Assembly: GCF_031432215.1 (NCBI RefSeq)
Contig: NZ_JAVKGN010000001.1
Span: 186,001-250,000 of the forward strand
Length of the DNA stretch: 64,000 nucleotides
Source of the DNA: Halodesulfurarchaeum sp. HSR-GB
GTDB taxonomy: Archaea > Halobacteriota > Halobacteria > Halobacteriales > Halobacteriaceae
Reading direction: 5' to 3'
The position numbers were made by a program, and so were the translations under genes. The notes under the pieces are model-generated. The model was given only the letters and a program-made list of their open reading frames with translations, made no database searches and was not told where the DNA came from. This document shows, piece by piece, positions 34,309 through 42,824 of the stretch. Within the stretch, counting starts at the first letter, position 1, and each line of letters opens with the position of its first letter.

Positions 34309-35502
34309 ATGCACGAGCGCGATACTGGAGCGGCCGTTCCCGAACCCGAGGCCCCCGTCGAGTCCATCTCCCCGGCGGCGCTCCGCGAACGGATCGATCG
34401 GGGCGATCCGGTGACGGTCCTCGACGTGCGGACCACAAGTGACTTCGAGGAATGGCATCTCGAAGGCGAGTCCGTGACGGTGGAAAACCGACCGTACTAC
34501 GAGTTCCTCGAAGCGCCGGGGCTCCCCGAGGATCTGCCACGGGGCGACCCGCTAGTCGTCGTCTGTGCGGAAGGGGACGCCAGTGACTACGTGGCCGGCG
34601 AACTGCGGTCGGCCGGTCGGGACGCCGTCACCCTCGACGGTGGCATGGCCGGCTGGGCGCGCATCTACGACCGCAACGAGATTGCCGGCTACGACGGCCC
34701 CGGAGTACTCTACCAGTACCACCGCCCCTCGACGGGCTGTCTCTCCTATCTGCTCGTCGACGGTGGGGAGGCCGCAGTGGTGGACCCGCTGCGGGCCTTC
34801 CGGGACCAGTACGTCGAGGACGCCGCCGCGCTGGGCGCGGACCTGGTATACGCGATCGACACACACTGTCACGCGGACCACGTCAGTGGCGTCACTGCCC
34901 TCGCAAAAGAGGGTGTGACCGGTGTCGTCCCGGAGCCGACCACCCAGCGCGGGATGGAGGCAGACGTCGACTTGCTCCGCATCGAGGACGGTGACGAACT
35001 CATAGTCGGAGCGGCGACGATCGAAACCAGGCACACACCGGGGCACACCAGCGGTATGAGTTCCTATCTCGTCGGCGAAAGCGTAGTGCTAACCGGTGAC
35101 AGCCTGTTCGTGGACAGCGTCGCCCGGCCGGACCTGGAGGCCGGCGACGAGGGGGCCCCCGAGGCCGCCAGGCAGCTCTACCGGAGCCTCCAGGAGCGGA
35201 TCCTCTCCCTCGATCCGGACGTGATCGTCGCCGGCGGGCACACCGCCCCAAGTGACTCACCTGGGTCCGATGGCACGTTTACGGCACGGCTGGGCGCGCT
35301 CGTCGATCGGATGGCCGTCCTCTCGAAGTCCGAGGACGAGTTCGTGGAGCACGTCCTGGCCGACATGCCACCGCGGCCGGCCAACTTCGAGCAGATCATC
35401 GCGGCGAACCTCGGCAAACAGTCCGTCGACGACGAGGAGGCCTTCCGCATCGAACTCGGGCCGAACAACTGTGCGGCCGGTCACGGGACCTCGACCGGGT
35501 AA
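34309..35502 (+). CDS. Rhodanese / metallo-beta-lactamase fusion (persulfide dioxygenase-like)
   Basis: 397 residues. An N-terminal rhodanese domain (about 15-120) has VLDVRTTSDFEEWH and the active-site loop VVVCAEGDAS with Cys. The MBL domain (about 130-350) has IDTHCHADHVSG (HxHxDH), RHTPGHTSGMSSYL, LTGDSLFVDSVARPDL and VAGGHTAPSD. This is the reverse domain order of the common MBL-rhodanese persulfide dioxygenases. It probably oxidises glutathione-like or low-molecular-weight persulfides (in haloarchaea perhaps gamma-glutamylcysteine persulfide, an inference). Downstream YeeE/YedE genes support sulfur metabolism. Confidence 0.88.
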   Translation: MHERDTGAAVPEPEAPVESISPAALRERIDRGDPVTVLDVRTTSDFEEWHLEGESVTVENRPYYEFLEAPGLPEDLPRGDPLVVVCAEGDASDYVAGELRSAGRDAVTLDGGMAGWARIYDRNEIAGYDGPGVLYQYHRPSTGCLSYLLVDGGEAAVVDPLRAFRDQYVEDAAALGADLVYAIDTHCHADHVSGVTALAKEGVTGVVPEPTTQRGMEADVDLLRIEDGDELIVGAATIETRHTPGHTSGMSSYLVGESVVLTGDSLFVDSVARPDLEAGDEGAPEAARQLYRSLQERILSLDPDVIVAGGHTAPSDSPGSDGTFTARLGALVDRMAVLSKSEDEFVEHVLADMPPRPANFEQIIAANLGKQSVDDEEAFRIELGPNNCAAGHGTSTG

Positions 35503-35504
35503 GG

Positions 35505-35987
35505 ATGGTCCTTGGCCCACCCCTCGGGTTGTTTCCAAACGGAATTATCCACTACGCCGTTGGCGGTATCCTCGTTGGCCTGGGTGTCGTCGTCATCTAC
35601 CTCGGTACTGGCCTGACTCCCGGAGCGAGCACGTTCCTCGAATCCGCCCTCTCTTATGTTTCGGATCGGGAGTGGTTCCAGCGCCCCTCGCTCACTGCCT
35701 CCCGGAGCTGGCGGCTCGTGTTCACCCTCGGAATCGTCTCGGGGGCGGCCCTGTACGCACTCCTCCTGGGCGAGGGAGTCTGGACGACCGAGGTCCAGCT
35801 CTGGCGGCTGGCGGTCGGTGGCTTCCTGGTGGGTGTGGGCACCCGAGTCGGGAAGGGGTGTACCTCCGGCCACGGGATCTGTGGCATCGGGTCACTCTCC
35901 GGGACCTCGATGGTAAACGTCCTGCTCTTTCTTTCCGTCGCCATCCTGACCGCCGGGGCGGTCGCCGCACTGGGGGTGAGTCCATGA
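35505..35987 (+). CDS. YeeE/YedE-family sulfur transporter, first half
   Basis: 160 residues, four hydrophobic segments. The Cys-bearing motif GKGCTSGHGICGIGSLS matches the conserved Cys motif of TsuA-type (YeeE/YedE) thiosulfate permeases. The gene begins two bases after the rhodanese-MBL stop, with an overlapping downstream partner, so the two YeeE/YedE halves are made together and presumably form one channel. An unusual feature is that the N-terminal helix contains a long run of small residues (GGILVGLGVVVIYLGTG). Confidence 0.85.
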   Translation: MVLGPPLGLFPNGIIHYAVGGILVGLGVVVIYLGTGLTPGASTFLESALSYVSDREWFQRPSLTASRSWRLVFTLGIVSGAALYALLLGEGVWTTEVQLWRLAVGGFLVGVGTRVGKGCTSGHGICGIGSLSGTSMVNVLLFLSVAILTAGAVAALGVSP

Positions 35988-36400
35988 GCGACCGCGGACT
36001 CGGCTTCCTACTGCTGGTCTACGTCGGCGGCCTCCTCTTCGGCCTGGGACTTGCGGTGAGCCAGATGGCCCGACCGGAGGTCGTCCTCGATTTCCTCCAG
36101 CTCGAGGACCTGGGCCTGCTCTTCGTCATGGGTGGGGGCGCAGTCCTCGCCGGCGTCGTGTTTGCGATCGCGAGTCGGTCGGGCCGGGCCGCCCCGCTGA
36201 CCGGCCGGCCCTACGGCTTGCGACTCCGCGAATTCGACCGGAACGTCGCCATCGGCGGCGTGATCTTCGGGGTCGGATGGGGGCTCTCGGGCATCTGCCC
36301 GGGCGCGGCCTACGCGAGCGTTGGCATCGGCAACTACCCGATCCTGGTCGCCATCGCGGGCATGTTCGCCGGCGCGTACGTCCAGGGCGTGTTACGCTGA
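35984..36400 (+). CDS. YeeE/YedE-family sulfur transporter, second half (DUF6691-like)
   Basis: 138 residues from ATG 35984, overlapping the first half stop. Four hydrophobic segments; GVGWGLSGICPGAAYASVG carries the second conserved Cys motif (SGxCPG). Halves of this family encoded as adjacent genes are common in haloarchaea and proteobacteria. With the rhodanese-MBL protein it forms a probable thiosulfate/persulfide uptake and oxidation unit. Its last nine bases overlap the convergent MFS gene. Confidence 0.85.
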   Translation: MSDRGLGFLLLVYVGGLLFGLGLAVSQMARPEVVLDFLQLEDLGLLFVMGGGAVLAGVVFAIASRSGRAAPLTGRPYGLRLREFDRNVAIGGVIFGVGWGLSGICPGAAYASVGIGNYPILVAIAGMFAGAYVQGVLR

Positions 36401-37726
36401 ACGGGCCGAAAGCGCCCGGAGCGACCCGACGAGAACGGCCCCAGCCACCACCAGCCCACCCGCGGTGGCGAAGGCAACGACGTATCCGAAGGTGGCGAGC
36501 CAGCCGCCAAGCACGCTGCCGATCCCGCCGGCAAACGCCCCCAGTGCGGTATAACTCCCCAGCACCTCCCCACGGACGCCCGGGGTCGCGAGTCGGGAGA
36601 CGATCGTGGTTCCGACCACCAGAATGACGGCCCAGGTGAGTCCGATCGCGGCCAGCAACACACCGAGCATAATCGTCCCAAGACTGGTTTGGCCGACGCC
36701 AGCGAGCAACGCGACCAGCGGGAAGAGCAGTCCACGAACGAGTAGCGCCCCGGACTGGAGGAGCCGAACGTCCAGGCGATCCGCGAGTGTGCCCACACCC
36801 TCATAGAGCACAGCCGAGCCGAGACTGGAGACCAGGTACAGCGCGAAGACCCGCCCAGCGTCGAGGCCGACGGCGGTCAACAGGTGTGGCAGTGGCGCCC
36901 AGAACATCGCAAAGCCCGTGAAGAAGAGCGCGGCGGCGAGGAGATAGATCCCGAGAATCGAATCCAGTCTGGCGCGCAGCCGACCGGGACTGATCGCCCG
37001 CGTCGACCAGTAGATGCGGTTTGGCGACATCGCGAAGGTCGCCTCCCGAACCCCGCGCCCGGAGCGTTCCACCAGCCGGGCGATTCGACGGATCTCCCGT
37101 TCGCTTTGCGGACCGCCCGCCGGTCGTGGAAGGGTCCGCGCAGCGCCGATCGTACTCGCCGCGGCGAGGCCTGCGAGAAGAAAGAAGAGCAGCCGGGAGA
37201 TCGTCTGTGGCTCGAACACCCGTGTCGTCACGAGCGGGACGACCGTCCCCAGGACCAGTCCCGCGGCCCAGCCATACCCCTGAAACTTGTTCACCCGGCC
37301 GATCTGTCGGCTCCAGGCCGACTCCGGTCGGTCGGCGACCACCAACATCGTCACGACCGGTCCGACCGCAGCCACCACCAGCCAGAGCACCGTGTTCGCC
37401 GCGATCACCGCGGGAATGGACTGGAGAAACGGGAGGATCACGAGCACGACGGTGACGGTCCCCAGTGTCACCAGCACCAGCGAGCGACGGTGGCCGACGT
37501 GACTCGCCAGTCGGCCGAACAGGATAGCCCCGGGAACACCGGCAAAGGCCGCCATCGCGGCCAGGATTCCCAGTTCCGCCGGGCCGGCCCCGAGCTGGAC
37601 GATGTAGAGCGGAACCAGAAGCGACGCCCCGCCGAACGCCGCGGCTCCGAGCGCCCAGGCGAGAACCCACCCTTCGGTCCCCGGGGCCGCTGACGGTTCG
37701 GCGTTCGCTGGGGACGGCTCGGTCAC
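36392..37726 (-). CDS. Major facilitator superfamily transporter
   Basis: 444 residues, about 12 hydrophobic helices. The A-like motif GRLASHVGHRRSLVLVTLG lies after helix 2, and a similar GVGTLADRLDVRLLQSG occurs in the C-terminal half. The central loop (about 195-230) is basic and variable. Substrate cannot be predicted; drug or metabolite export is possible. Start is GTG 37726. The stop overlaps the convergent YeeE/YedE gene. Confidence 0.82.
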   Translation of the reverse strand: MTEPSPANAEPSAAPGTEGWVLAWALGAAAFGGASLLVPLYIVQLGAGPAELGILAAMAAFAGVPGAILFGRLASHVGHRRSLVLVTLGTVTVVLVILPFLQSIPAVIAANTVLWLVVAAVGPVVTMLVVADRPESAWSRQIGRVNKFQGYGWAAGLVLGTVVPLVTTRVFEPQTISRLLFFLLAGLAAASTIGAARTLPRPAGGPQSEREIRRIARLVERSGRGVREATFAMSPNRIYWSTRAISPGRLRARLDSILGIYLLAAALFFTGFAMFWAPLPHLLTAVGLDAGRVFALYLVSSLGSAVLYEGVGTLADRLDVRLLQSGALLVRGLLFPLVALLAGVGQTSLGTIMLGVLLAAIGLTWAVILVVGTTIVSRLATPGVRGEVLGSYTALGAFAGGIGSVLGGWLATFGYVVAFATAGGLVVAGAVLVGSLRALSARSA

Positions 37727-37771
37727 TGACTGTGCGTTGGATCGTCGCCGTCAAAAATCTGGGCGGCCGTT

Positions 37772-38971
37772 TCAGGCAAACCGCCGACTGACCGCGTTCT
37801 CGATCGGGGTGGCATACTGCATCAGTGTGGTCCCCAGCACGCTCATCACGAGCACGTAGCCCACCGCGAAGGCATAAATCGTCTCCGCGAGACCGGTCGA
37901 CAGCACCCCGCCCGCCCCCGAGAGCGCGAGCGCGGCGATGATGAGCGTGAACTCGCCCCGGGTCGTCATGCCCAGGGCAACCCGAGTCGAGCGACGGACG
38001 TTCAACCCGTAGATCCGGCCCGCCAGGTAGCCACTGGCGAGTTTCGTCGGGGTGGTCAGGAAAACGGCCAGGACGATCAGGCCGAGGACCTCTCCCAGCA
38101 GGAGCGGGTCGGTCACCAGGCCGATCCAGAAAAAGAAGATCGCGGCGAAGACATCCCGAACCGGTTCGAGTAGGGTCTCAAGCCGCGAGACGTGCCCGGT
38201 CGCCGAGAACGCCATCCCGACGAAGAAGGCCGCGACGGCCTCACTCACGCCCAGTAGGAGCCCGAGTCCGGCGATGGGCACCACGAGTCCGAGCGCCCGA
38301 AGCACGAGAAACTCCCGGGAATTCGTCTCGAGCAGCGCCTCGAACACCGGCGTTCCGTACTGGACGACGACCAGTAAGCCCAGCATGAAGCCCACGGCGA
38401 CCCCCATCGACTGGACAGTCTCCGCGAGATCGCTCCCACCGGCCAGCATCGCAGAGGCCACCACGAGATAGAGTGCGATCAGGAGGTCCTCGGCGACCAG
38501 GGTGCCCAGGATCGGGCTGGCCTCGTCGTTGGCGATCCACCCGAGGTCGATCAGCGACTTCGAGATGATCGCCGAGGAGGAGATGTAGACCGCACCGGCG
38601 ATCAGGAACGCCGGCAGGACGGCCCGGAAGAGGACATACCCCAGCAACAGCCCCACCCCGAAGTTGATCGCGAAGTCGATCGCGCCGGCCGCACTGATTC
38701 GGGCCCGATCGGCCAACAGTCGATCGAGATTGAACTCCAGGCCCAGGAAAAGCAGGAGGAGCACGATCCCCAGTTCCGCCCCGAGTTCGACGAACGGCGT
38801 GGTCTCCAGGGAGATCGGGCCGAGCCGACCCGCGACGAAGGGGTTGAGCACCATCCCGGCGAGGATGTAAAACGGGATGACCGACTGGTCGATCCGGGCC
38901 GCAAGCGCCCCGACGAGCCCGACGGCTGCGAACAGCAACCCAAGCTCCAGCAGGGCCGTCTCAGTCGCCAC
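37772..38971 (-). CDS. CPA2 (KefB-type) monovalent cation:proton antiporter membrane subunit
   Basis: 399 residues, 11-12 hydrophobic segments. CPA2 features: PFYILAGMVLNPFVAGRL, LFLGLEFNLDRLL, an SSSAIISKSLIDLG segment, LGTLVAEDLLIALYLV with the ion-binding Asp, and a C-terminal LGMTTRGEFTLIIAALAL. Unlike KefB of bacteria there is no C-terminal RCK domain; the RCK-like partner is the separate upstream gene (39008-39505). Likely substrates are K+ or Na+ against protons. Confidence 0.88.
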   Translation of the reverse strand: MATETALLELGLLFAAVGLVGALAARIDQSVIPFYILAGMVLNPFVAGRLGPISLETTPFVELGAELGIVLLLLFLGLEFNLDRLLADRARISAAGAIDFAINFGVGLLLGYVLFRAVLPAFLIAGAVYISSSAIISKSLIDLGWIANDEASPILGTLVAEDLLIALYLVVASAMLAGGSDLAETVQSMGVAVGFMLGLLVVVQYGTPVFEALLETNSREFLVLRALGLVVPIAGLGLLLGVSEAVAAFFVGMAFSATGHVSRLETLLEPVRDVFAAIFFFWIGLVTDPLLLGEVLGLIVLAVFLTTPTKLASGYLAGRIYGLNVRRSTRVALGMTTRGEFTLIIAALALSGAGGVLSTGLAETIYAFAVGYVLVMSVLGTTLMQYATPIENAVSRRFA

Positions 38972-39007
38972 GGGCCCACACCTCCGGGTCGATCCAGTCC
39001 AGGGCCA

Positions 39008-39505
39008 TCACTCCTCCGTGACCTCGTCGGCGACCAGCGCCTCGAAGTCGAGGACCTGGGACTGGGTCCCGATCACGACGAGGACGTCCCCGGGCTCGAC
39101 GGTGGTGTCCGGCCCTGGCGAGGTAATGATCTCGTCGCCACGCTGGATGGCGACCACGAGGACGTCACTGCCCTCCCGAATAGCCGACTCGCCCAGCGAG
39201 CAGCCGGCGAGTTCCGAGTCGGGGGTGACGGTGTACCACTCGAGGACGGTGTCCCCCGGGAGCATCGTCCCCTCGTGATCGACTTCGACTGGCTGGAACT
39301 TCGCGCCCTCCAGGATCGAGCCGATGGTCTGGGACAGCTGATTCGAGGCCGTAAAGATCTTCTCCGCGTCGGCCTCCGGGTTCGACTTGCGGTAGACCTC
39401 CCGCTTGCCCGTGTTGTGGATCACGATGACCAACTGGGCCCCGTCGCCGATGTCGATCTCGAACTTCCGACCGACGCCGGGCAAATCGGTCTCGTAGACG
39501 GTCAT
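39008..39505 (-). CDS. RCK_C (TrkA-C) regulatory subunit of the KefB-type antiporter
   Basis: 165 residues from ATG 39505 (MTVYETDLPGVGRKFEIDIG). The N-terminal part is the small KhtT/YhaT-like domain; the C-terminal part (about 85-160) is an RCK_C fold with STLAGCSLGESAIREGSDVL-like sequence (here SELAGCSLGESAIREGS) and VEPGDVLVVIGTQ. It is encoded 36 nt upstream of the antiporter in the same direction, matching the KhtT-KhtU arrangement in which the soluble protein gates K+(or NH4+)/H+ exchange in response to ligand or pH. Confidence 0.87.
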   Translation of the reverse strand: MTVYETDLPGVGRKFEIDIGDGAQLVIVIHNTGKREVYRKSNPEADAEKIFTASNQLSQTIGSILEGAKFQPVEVDHEGTMLPGDTVLEWYTVTPDSELAGCSLGESAIREGSDVLVVAIQRGDEIITSPGPDTTVEPGDVLVVIGTQSQVLDFEALVADEVTEE

Positions 39506-39568
39506 GGCGTGGGGTTGTCGGCCCGACACATTAAGCGGGTGGGGCGGCCGATCCAAGATTGGTTCTCA

Positions 39569-39640
39569 CTGGCGGAGAATTGCCAGCATTACCTTATACT
39601 TTCCCAACATGTTAGAACACGTCGGTGCCCGGTTGGCACC
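39569..39640 (+). promoter_or_regulatory. SnoaL-like gene promoter: inverted repeat, TATA box and 5' UTR hairpin
   Basis: CTGGC-N8-GCCAG spans 39569-39586 just upstream of the TATA-like cttata at 39593-39598, where a repressor or activator could bind next to the BRE. A second perfect repeat, GGTGCC-CGGTT-GGCACC at 39624-39640, would form a hairpin in the 5' untranslated RNA, ending about 16 nt before the ATG at 39656 and just before a purine-rich ribosome-binding stretch (ggggagagga). Confidence 0.4.
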
Positions 39641-39655
39641 GCAGGGGAGAGGACG

Positions 39656-40168
39656 ATGACAGAAGGGGACACCACGGAACAAACGATCAAAGAGACAGAG
39701 CGCAGATTCGTCGAGGAGGTCTGGAACGGTCGACAGTACGATCGAATCGCGGAGATGCACACCGAGGACTTCCTCGGACACTGGTTCGATCCGGAGCAAG
39801 ACCCGACCGATCTGGCGGGGCTCGAACGGTTCATCAAGACCGCCCACGAGGGGTTCTCGGATTTCGAGATGACGATCGAGTTCATGCACGTCGACGAGTC
39901 GACAGTCACCGCCGGGTTCACCGTCACCGGAACCCACGACGGGGAGTACATGGGTATCCCGGCGACCGATGAGCCGGGGGACACGCGAGGGATCTGGGTG
40001 CACAGATACGAGGACGGCAAGATCGCCGAGGCCTGGGCGGCCTGGGACGCCCTCGGGCAACTTCAGCAACTCGGGGTCATTCCGGAACAGTTCTCCCTCG
40101 CCTCGTTCCTCGAGACCGGGGCGAGCCTGGCGACACGGGGTATCCTCAAGCGGAGCCACTCGGACTGA
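39656..40168 (+). CDS. SnoaL-like (NTF2-fold) ester cyclase/isomerase family protein
   Basis: 170 residues from ATG 39656, preceded by ggggagagga. The fold pattern is that of SnoaL-like proteins: an N-terminal helix ERRFVEEVWNGRQYDRIAEM, HTEDFLGHW, GLERFIKTAHEGFSDFEM, and strands ending HRYEDGKIAEAWAAWDAL. The conserved Asp/His of polyketide cyclases are partly present. In haloarchaea these proteins are numerous and have no proven substrate. The gene stands alone with its own promoter and a possible structured leader. Confidence 0.82.
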   Translation: MTEGDTTEQTIKETERRFVEEVWNGRQYDRIAEMHTEDFLGHWFDPEQDPTDLAGLERFIKTAHEGFSDFEMTIEFMHVDESTVTAGFTVTGTHDGEYMGIPATDEPGDTRGIWVHRYEDGKIAEAWAAWDALGQLQQLGVIPEQFSLASFLETGASLATRGILKRSHSD

Positions 40169-40219
40169 CACGAGCGCCGGCCACAACACCCAGGATACTC
40201 CGTCACGAAGGGGGACTCG

Positions 40220-41191
40220 ATGTTCGTCGGCCACGAGTTTTTGGCACTCGCCGCCGGAATCGCCCTCGCCCGAGCCGCCGGCCTGGAGCGCGAGCGGGCA
40301 CTCACAGTCGGGCTCGTGGCCGGCGTGAGCGCCGCGCTCCCCGACCTCGACGTTCTCGTCGCCGTCGTGGGCGCTGCGGGGGCCCTCGCGGAACTGAGCG
40401 TCGCCGGCTGGGAACAGTTCTGGGTCGCCTCGGAAGGGATCCATCGGGGAGTTACCCACACGCTTCTCGCGAGTGCCAGTGCCGCCGTGGTGCTCGCCGC
40501 GAGTGCCGTCGGCCAGCGGGCAGCGAGACAGGGCCGCCGCCTGGAGGTATCCGGAGCCATCGCGGTCGGGGCCGCGACGGTGTTCGCGGTACTCGCTTTT
40601 CTTGGCCCGGCCGTGCCAAGGACGGGCTGGCTGGGCTACAGCCTCATGCTCTTCGGGGCGATCGTGGTCGGCGGGCTCGTCGGCTCGCGGTCGATCCTCG
40701 GTTGGCGGCCCGTCCTCGGTGCTTCCCTGCTCGGGCTTCTCAGTCACCCCTTCGGTGACGTGTTCATGGCGAGTCCGCCACAGGCCTGTTACCCGCTGGG
40801 ACCGTTCATGACCGCCCCGATCAGGCTGGCCGCCGATCCCACGCTGAACCTGCTCGGGATCGCACTGGTCGAACTCGGGGCGGTCTGGATCGGGCTGTTC
40901 GCGGTGGCCCGCGTGCGGGACCTGAATATCGTGCGTGCGATCGACCGGCTGGCACTCGCCGGCCTGACGTTTCCGCTCTTCATGGCATTGCTTCCGACAC
41001 CGACGATGGCCGCGGCCCACTGGCTGGGGTTCCCACTCGTGCCGTTTGCCCTGCTGGGGCTCGTCCCACTGCGCGACAGCGAGCGAGCGGCTGACGAGCG
41101 GCTCTACCGCTCGATCGCGACCGGGACCGCCACGCTCACCCTGGGCCTGCTCGCCTATGGACTACTCCTGCTAGCTCCGGGGCTGGTCTGA
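40220..41191 (+). CDS. Membrane-bound metal-dependent hydrolase-like protein (YdjM/DUF457 family)
   Basis: 323 residues, about eight hydrophobic segments. Family pattern: MFVGHEFLALAAGIALA at the start (His5), VSAALPDLDVLVAVV (PDLD), SEGIHRGVTHTLLASASA (HRGxTH) and LLSHPFGDVF (HPxxD). These His/Asp positions are the predicted metal ligands. This is the full-length version of the family also seen at 29928-30521. Function in archaea unknown. Confidence 0.82.
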   Translation: MFVGHEFLALAAGIALARAAGLERERALTVGLVAGVSAALPDLDVLVAVVGAAGALAELSVAGWEQFWVASEGIHRGVTHTLLASASAAVVLAASAVGQRAARQGRRLEVSGAIAVGAATVFAVLAFLGPAVPRTGWLGYSLMLFGAIVVGGLVGSRSILGWRPVLGASLLGLLSHPFGDVFMASPPQACYPLGPFMTAPIRLAADPTLNLLGIALVELGAVWIGLFAVARVRDLNIVRAIDRLALAGLTFPLFMALLPTPTMAAAHWLGFPLVPFALLGLVPLRDSERAADERLYRSIATGTATLTLGLLAYGLLLLAPGLV

Positions 41192-41219
41192 ACCCGACCG
41201 ACACAAAACACATGAGTGG

Positions 41220-41780
41220 ATGGCGCAACCTGCAAACATGACCGCCCTCCCACATGTCTCCCTCCACGCCGTCGTCCTCTTTCTCTCGGTGGTGATCGCG
41301 GCCATTGCCACCCGCCTGACACTCGCCGCCCGGGGCTCACCAGAAGCTCCCCACCGGTGGCCCCAGGTCTTTCTCGACCGACTGCTGGGTGGGTTGCGAG
41401 CGGGGGGCCGAGAGCGGTACTACTGGGTCGGAATTTTGGTCTACGGGGCCGTCGTCTCCGGGCTTCACTTCGGCGGCCTGCACTTTGCCGTGTACGACGC
41501 GATCGCCCAGTGGGATCTCTTTACCCACGCTCTGAGCGGGGCCGGCGTCGCCGCGATCCTCCATCTCACCTTCCACCAGGAGAGCCGGCAGTCCCAGTGG
41601 TGGATCCTGCCGGCCGTCCTGGCCATCGGGGCCGGCTTCGAGGTCTACGAGTTCGTCTTCAAGAGCTTCTGGCACACCTGGTCCTGGCAGTTCTACCTCA
41701 CGGACACCGTCCTCGATCTCGTGGTGAACGTCCTCGGGGCGGGCGTGTTCGTCGGGCTGGCCGCGCTCCAGGACAGTTGA
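41220..41780 (+). CDS. DUF2238-like integral membrane protein
   Basis: 186 residues, about five hydrophobic segments. Motifs VYDAIAQWDLFTHALSGAGV, IGAGFEVYEFVFKSF and LTDTVLDLVVNVLGAGVFV fit the DUF2238/YjdF type, where Asp and His residues flank the helices. It starts 28 nt after the hydrolase-like gene and probably belongs to the same transcript. The alternative start is ATG 41238. A T-run (cctttttgg) immediately after the stop could end transcription. Confidence 0.7.
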   Translation: MAQPANMTALPHVSLHAVVLFLSVVIAAIATRLTLAARGSPEAPHRWPQVFLDRLLGGLRAGGRERYYWVGILVYGAVVSGLHFGGLHFAVYDAIAQWDLFTHALSGAGVAAILHLTFHQESRQSQWWILPAVLAIGAGFEVYEFVFKSFWHTWSWQFYLTDTVLDLVVNVLGAGVFVGLAALQDS

Positions 41781-41813
41781 ACCTTTTTGGCGACCCGCGC
41801 CAATTTACTGTCC

Positions 41814-42824
41814 ATGACGGATTTGGCGTCGATTGACCTCGACTTCGTCAAACTCGGTTCAACCGGCATTCAGACCAGCGAACTGCAGTTCGGAACCTGG
41901 CGGTTCGGGCGGGAGACCCAGGAAGGGAACGTCGAGATCGACGAACAGCGGGGCAAGGAACTGCTATCGGCCTACGAGACCGCGGGCGGCCGCTACATTG
42001 ACACCGCCGACATCTACGGCGGCGGCCAGGCCGAGACGTGGATCGGCGACTGGCTCGAAGATCGGGACCGCGAGCGGTTCACCATCGCCTCGAAGATCTA
42101 CTGGCAGACCCGCGACGGGGATCCGAACAGCCGGGGCACGAACCGCAAGAACATTCGCCATCGCATCGACGCGCTGCTGGACCGACTGGGCACCGATTAT
42201 ATCGACGTCCTCTACATCCACCGCTGGGACGACACCACGAGTGCCCGGGAGCTGATGAAGACGCTGAACGGGCTCGTCGAGGCCGGAAAGGTCCACTATC
42301 TGGGGGCTTCGACGCTTCGCCCGAACGCCTGGAAAGTCATCAAGGCAAACCAGATCGCCCGTCGGGAGGGCTGGGAGCCCTTCACCGTCCTGCAGCCCCG
42401 GTACAACCTGGCCGATCGGGAGATCGAGGGCGACTACCTGGAGATGGCCCGCCGGGAGGACCTGGCGGTCTGTCCCTGGAGCCCGCTCGGTCAGGGCTTT
42501 CTCACCGGGAAGTACAGCCGCGAGGATGGGCTGACCGGCGAATCCCGGGCCGCTGAGTCGGACCGCTTCCAGGCGAACTACCTCACCGAGGCGAACTTCG
42601 ACCTGCACGAGGAACTCGACGCCGTCGCCGAGGAAGTCGGGGCAACCCCGGCCCAGACGGCCCTGGCCTGGCTCATGCACCGGGACGGCGTGACCGCACC
42701 GATCGTGGGGGCCCGGACCGTCGACCAGCTCGAAGAGAACCTGGGCGCGGCGGCCGTCGATCTGAGCGACGAGCAAGTCACCCGGCTCACGGAGGCAAAG
42801 CCGGGACCCTACGCAGGACTCTAG
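41814..42824 (+). CDS. Aldo/keto reductase family oxidoreductase
   Basis: 336 residues from ATG 41814, which is at leaderless spacing from the T-rich block after 41783. The catalytic tetrad positions are visible: Asp and Tyr in YIDTADIYGGG, Lys in IASKIYWQTRDG, and His in DVLYIHRWDD. The C-terminal NADP(H)-binding part has PIVGARTVDQLEENLGA. It belongs to the voltage-gated K+ channel beta subunit/YghZ-like branch of the superfamily; substrate unknown. Its stop overlaps the convergent helicase stop by four bases. Confidence 0.92.
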   Translation: MTDLASIDLDFVKLGSTGIQTSELQFGTWRFGRETQEGNVEIDEQRGKELLSAYETAGGRYIDTADIYGGGQAETWIGDWLEDRDRERFTIASKIYWQTRDGDPNSRGTNRKNIRHRIDALLDRLGTDYIDVLYIHRWDDTTSARELMKTLNGLVEAGKVHYLGASTLRPNAWKVIKANQIARREGWEPFTVLQPRYNLADREIEGDYLEMARREDLAVCPWSPLGQGFLTGKYSREDGLTGESRAAESDRFQANYLTEANFDLHEELDAVAEEVGATPAQTALAWLMHRDGVTAPIVGARTVDQLEENLGAAAVDLSDEQVTRLTEAKPGPYAGL

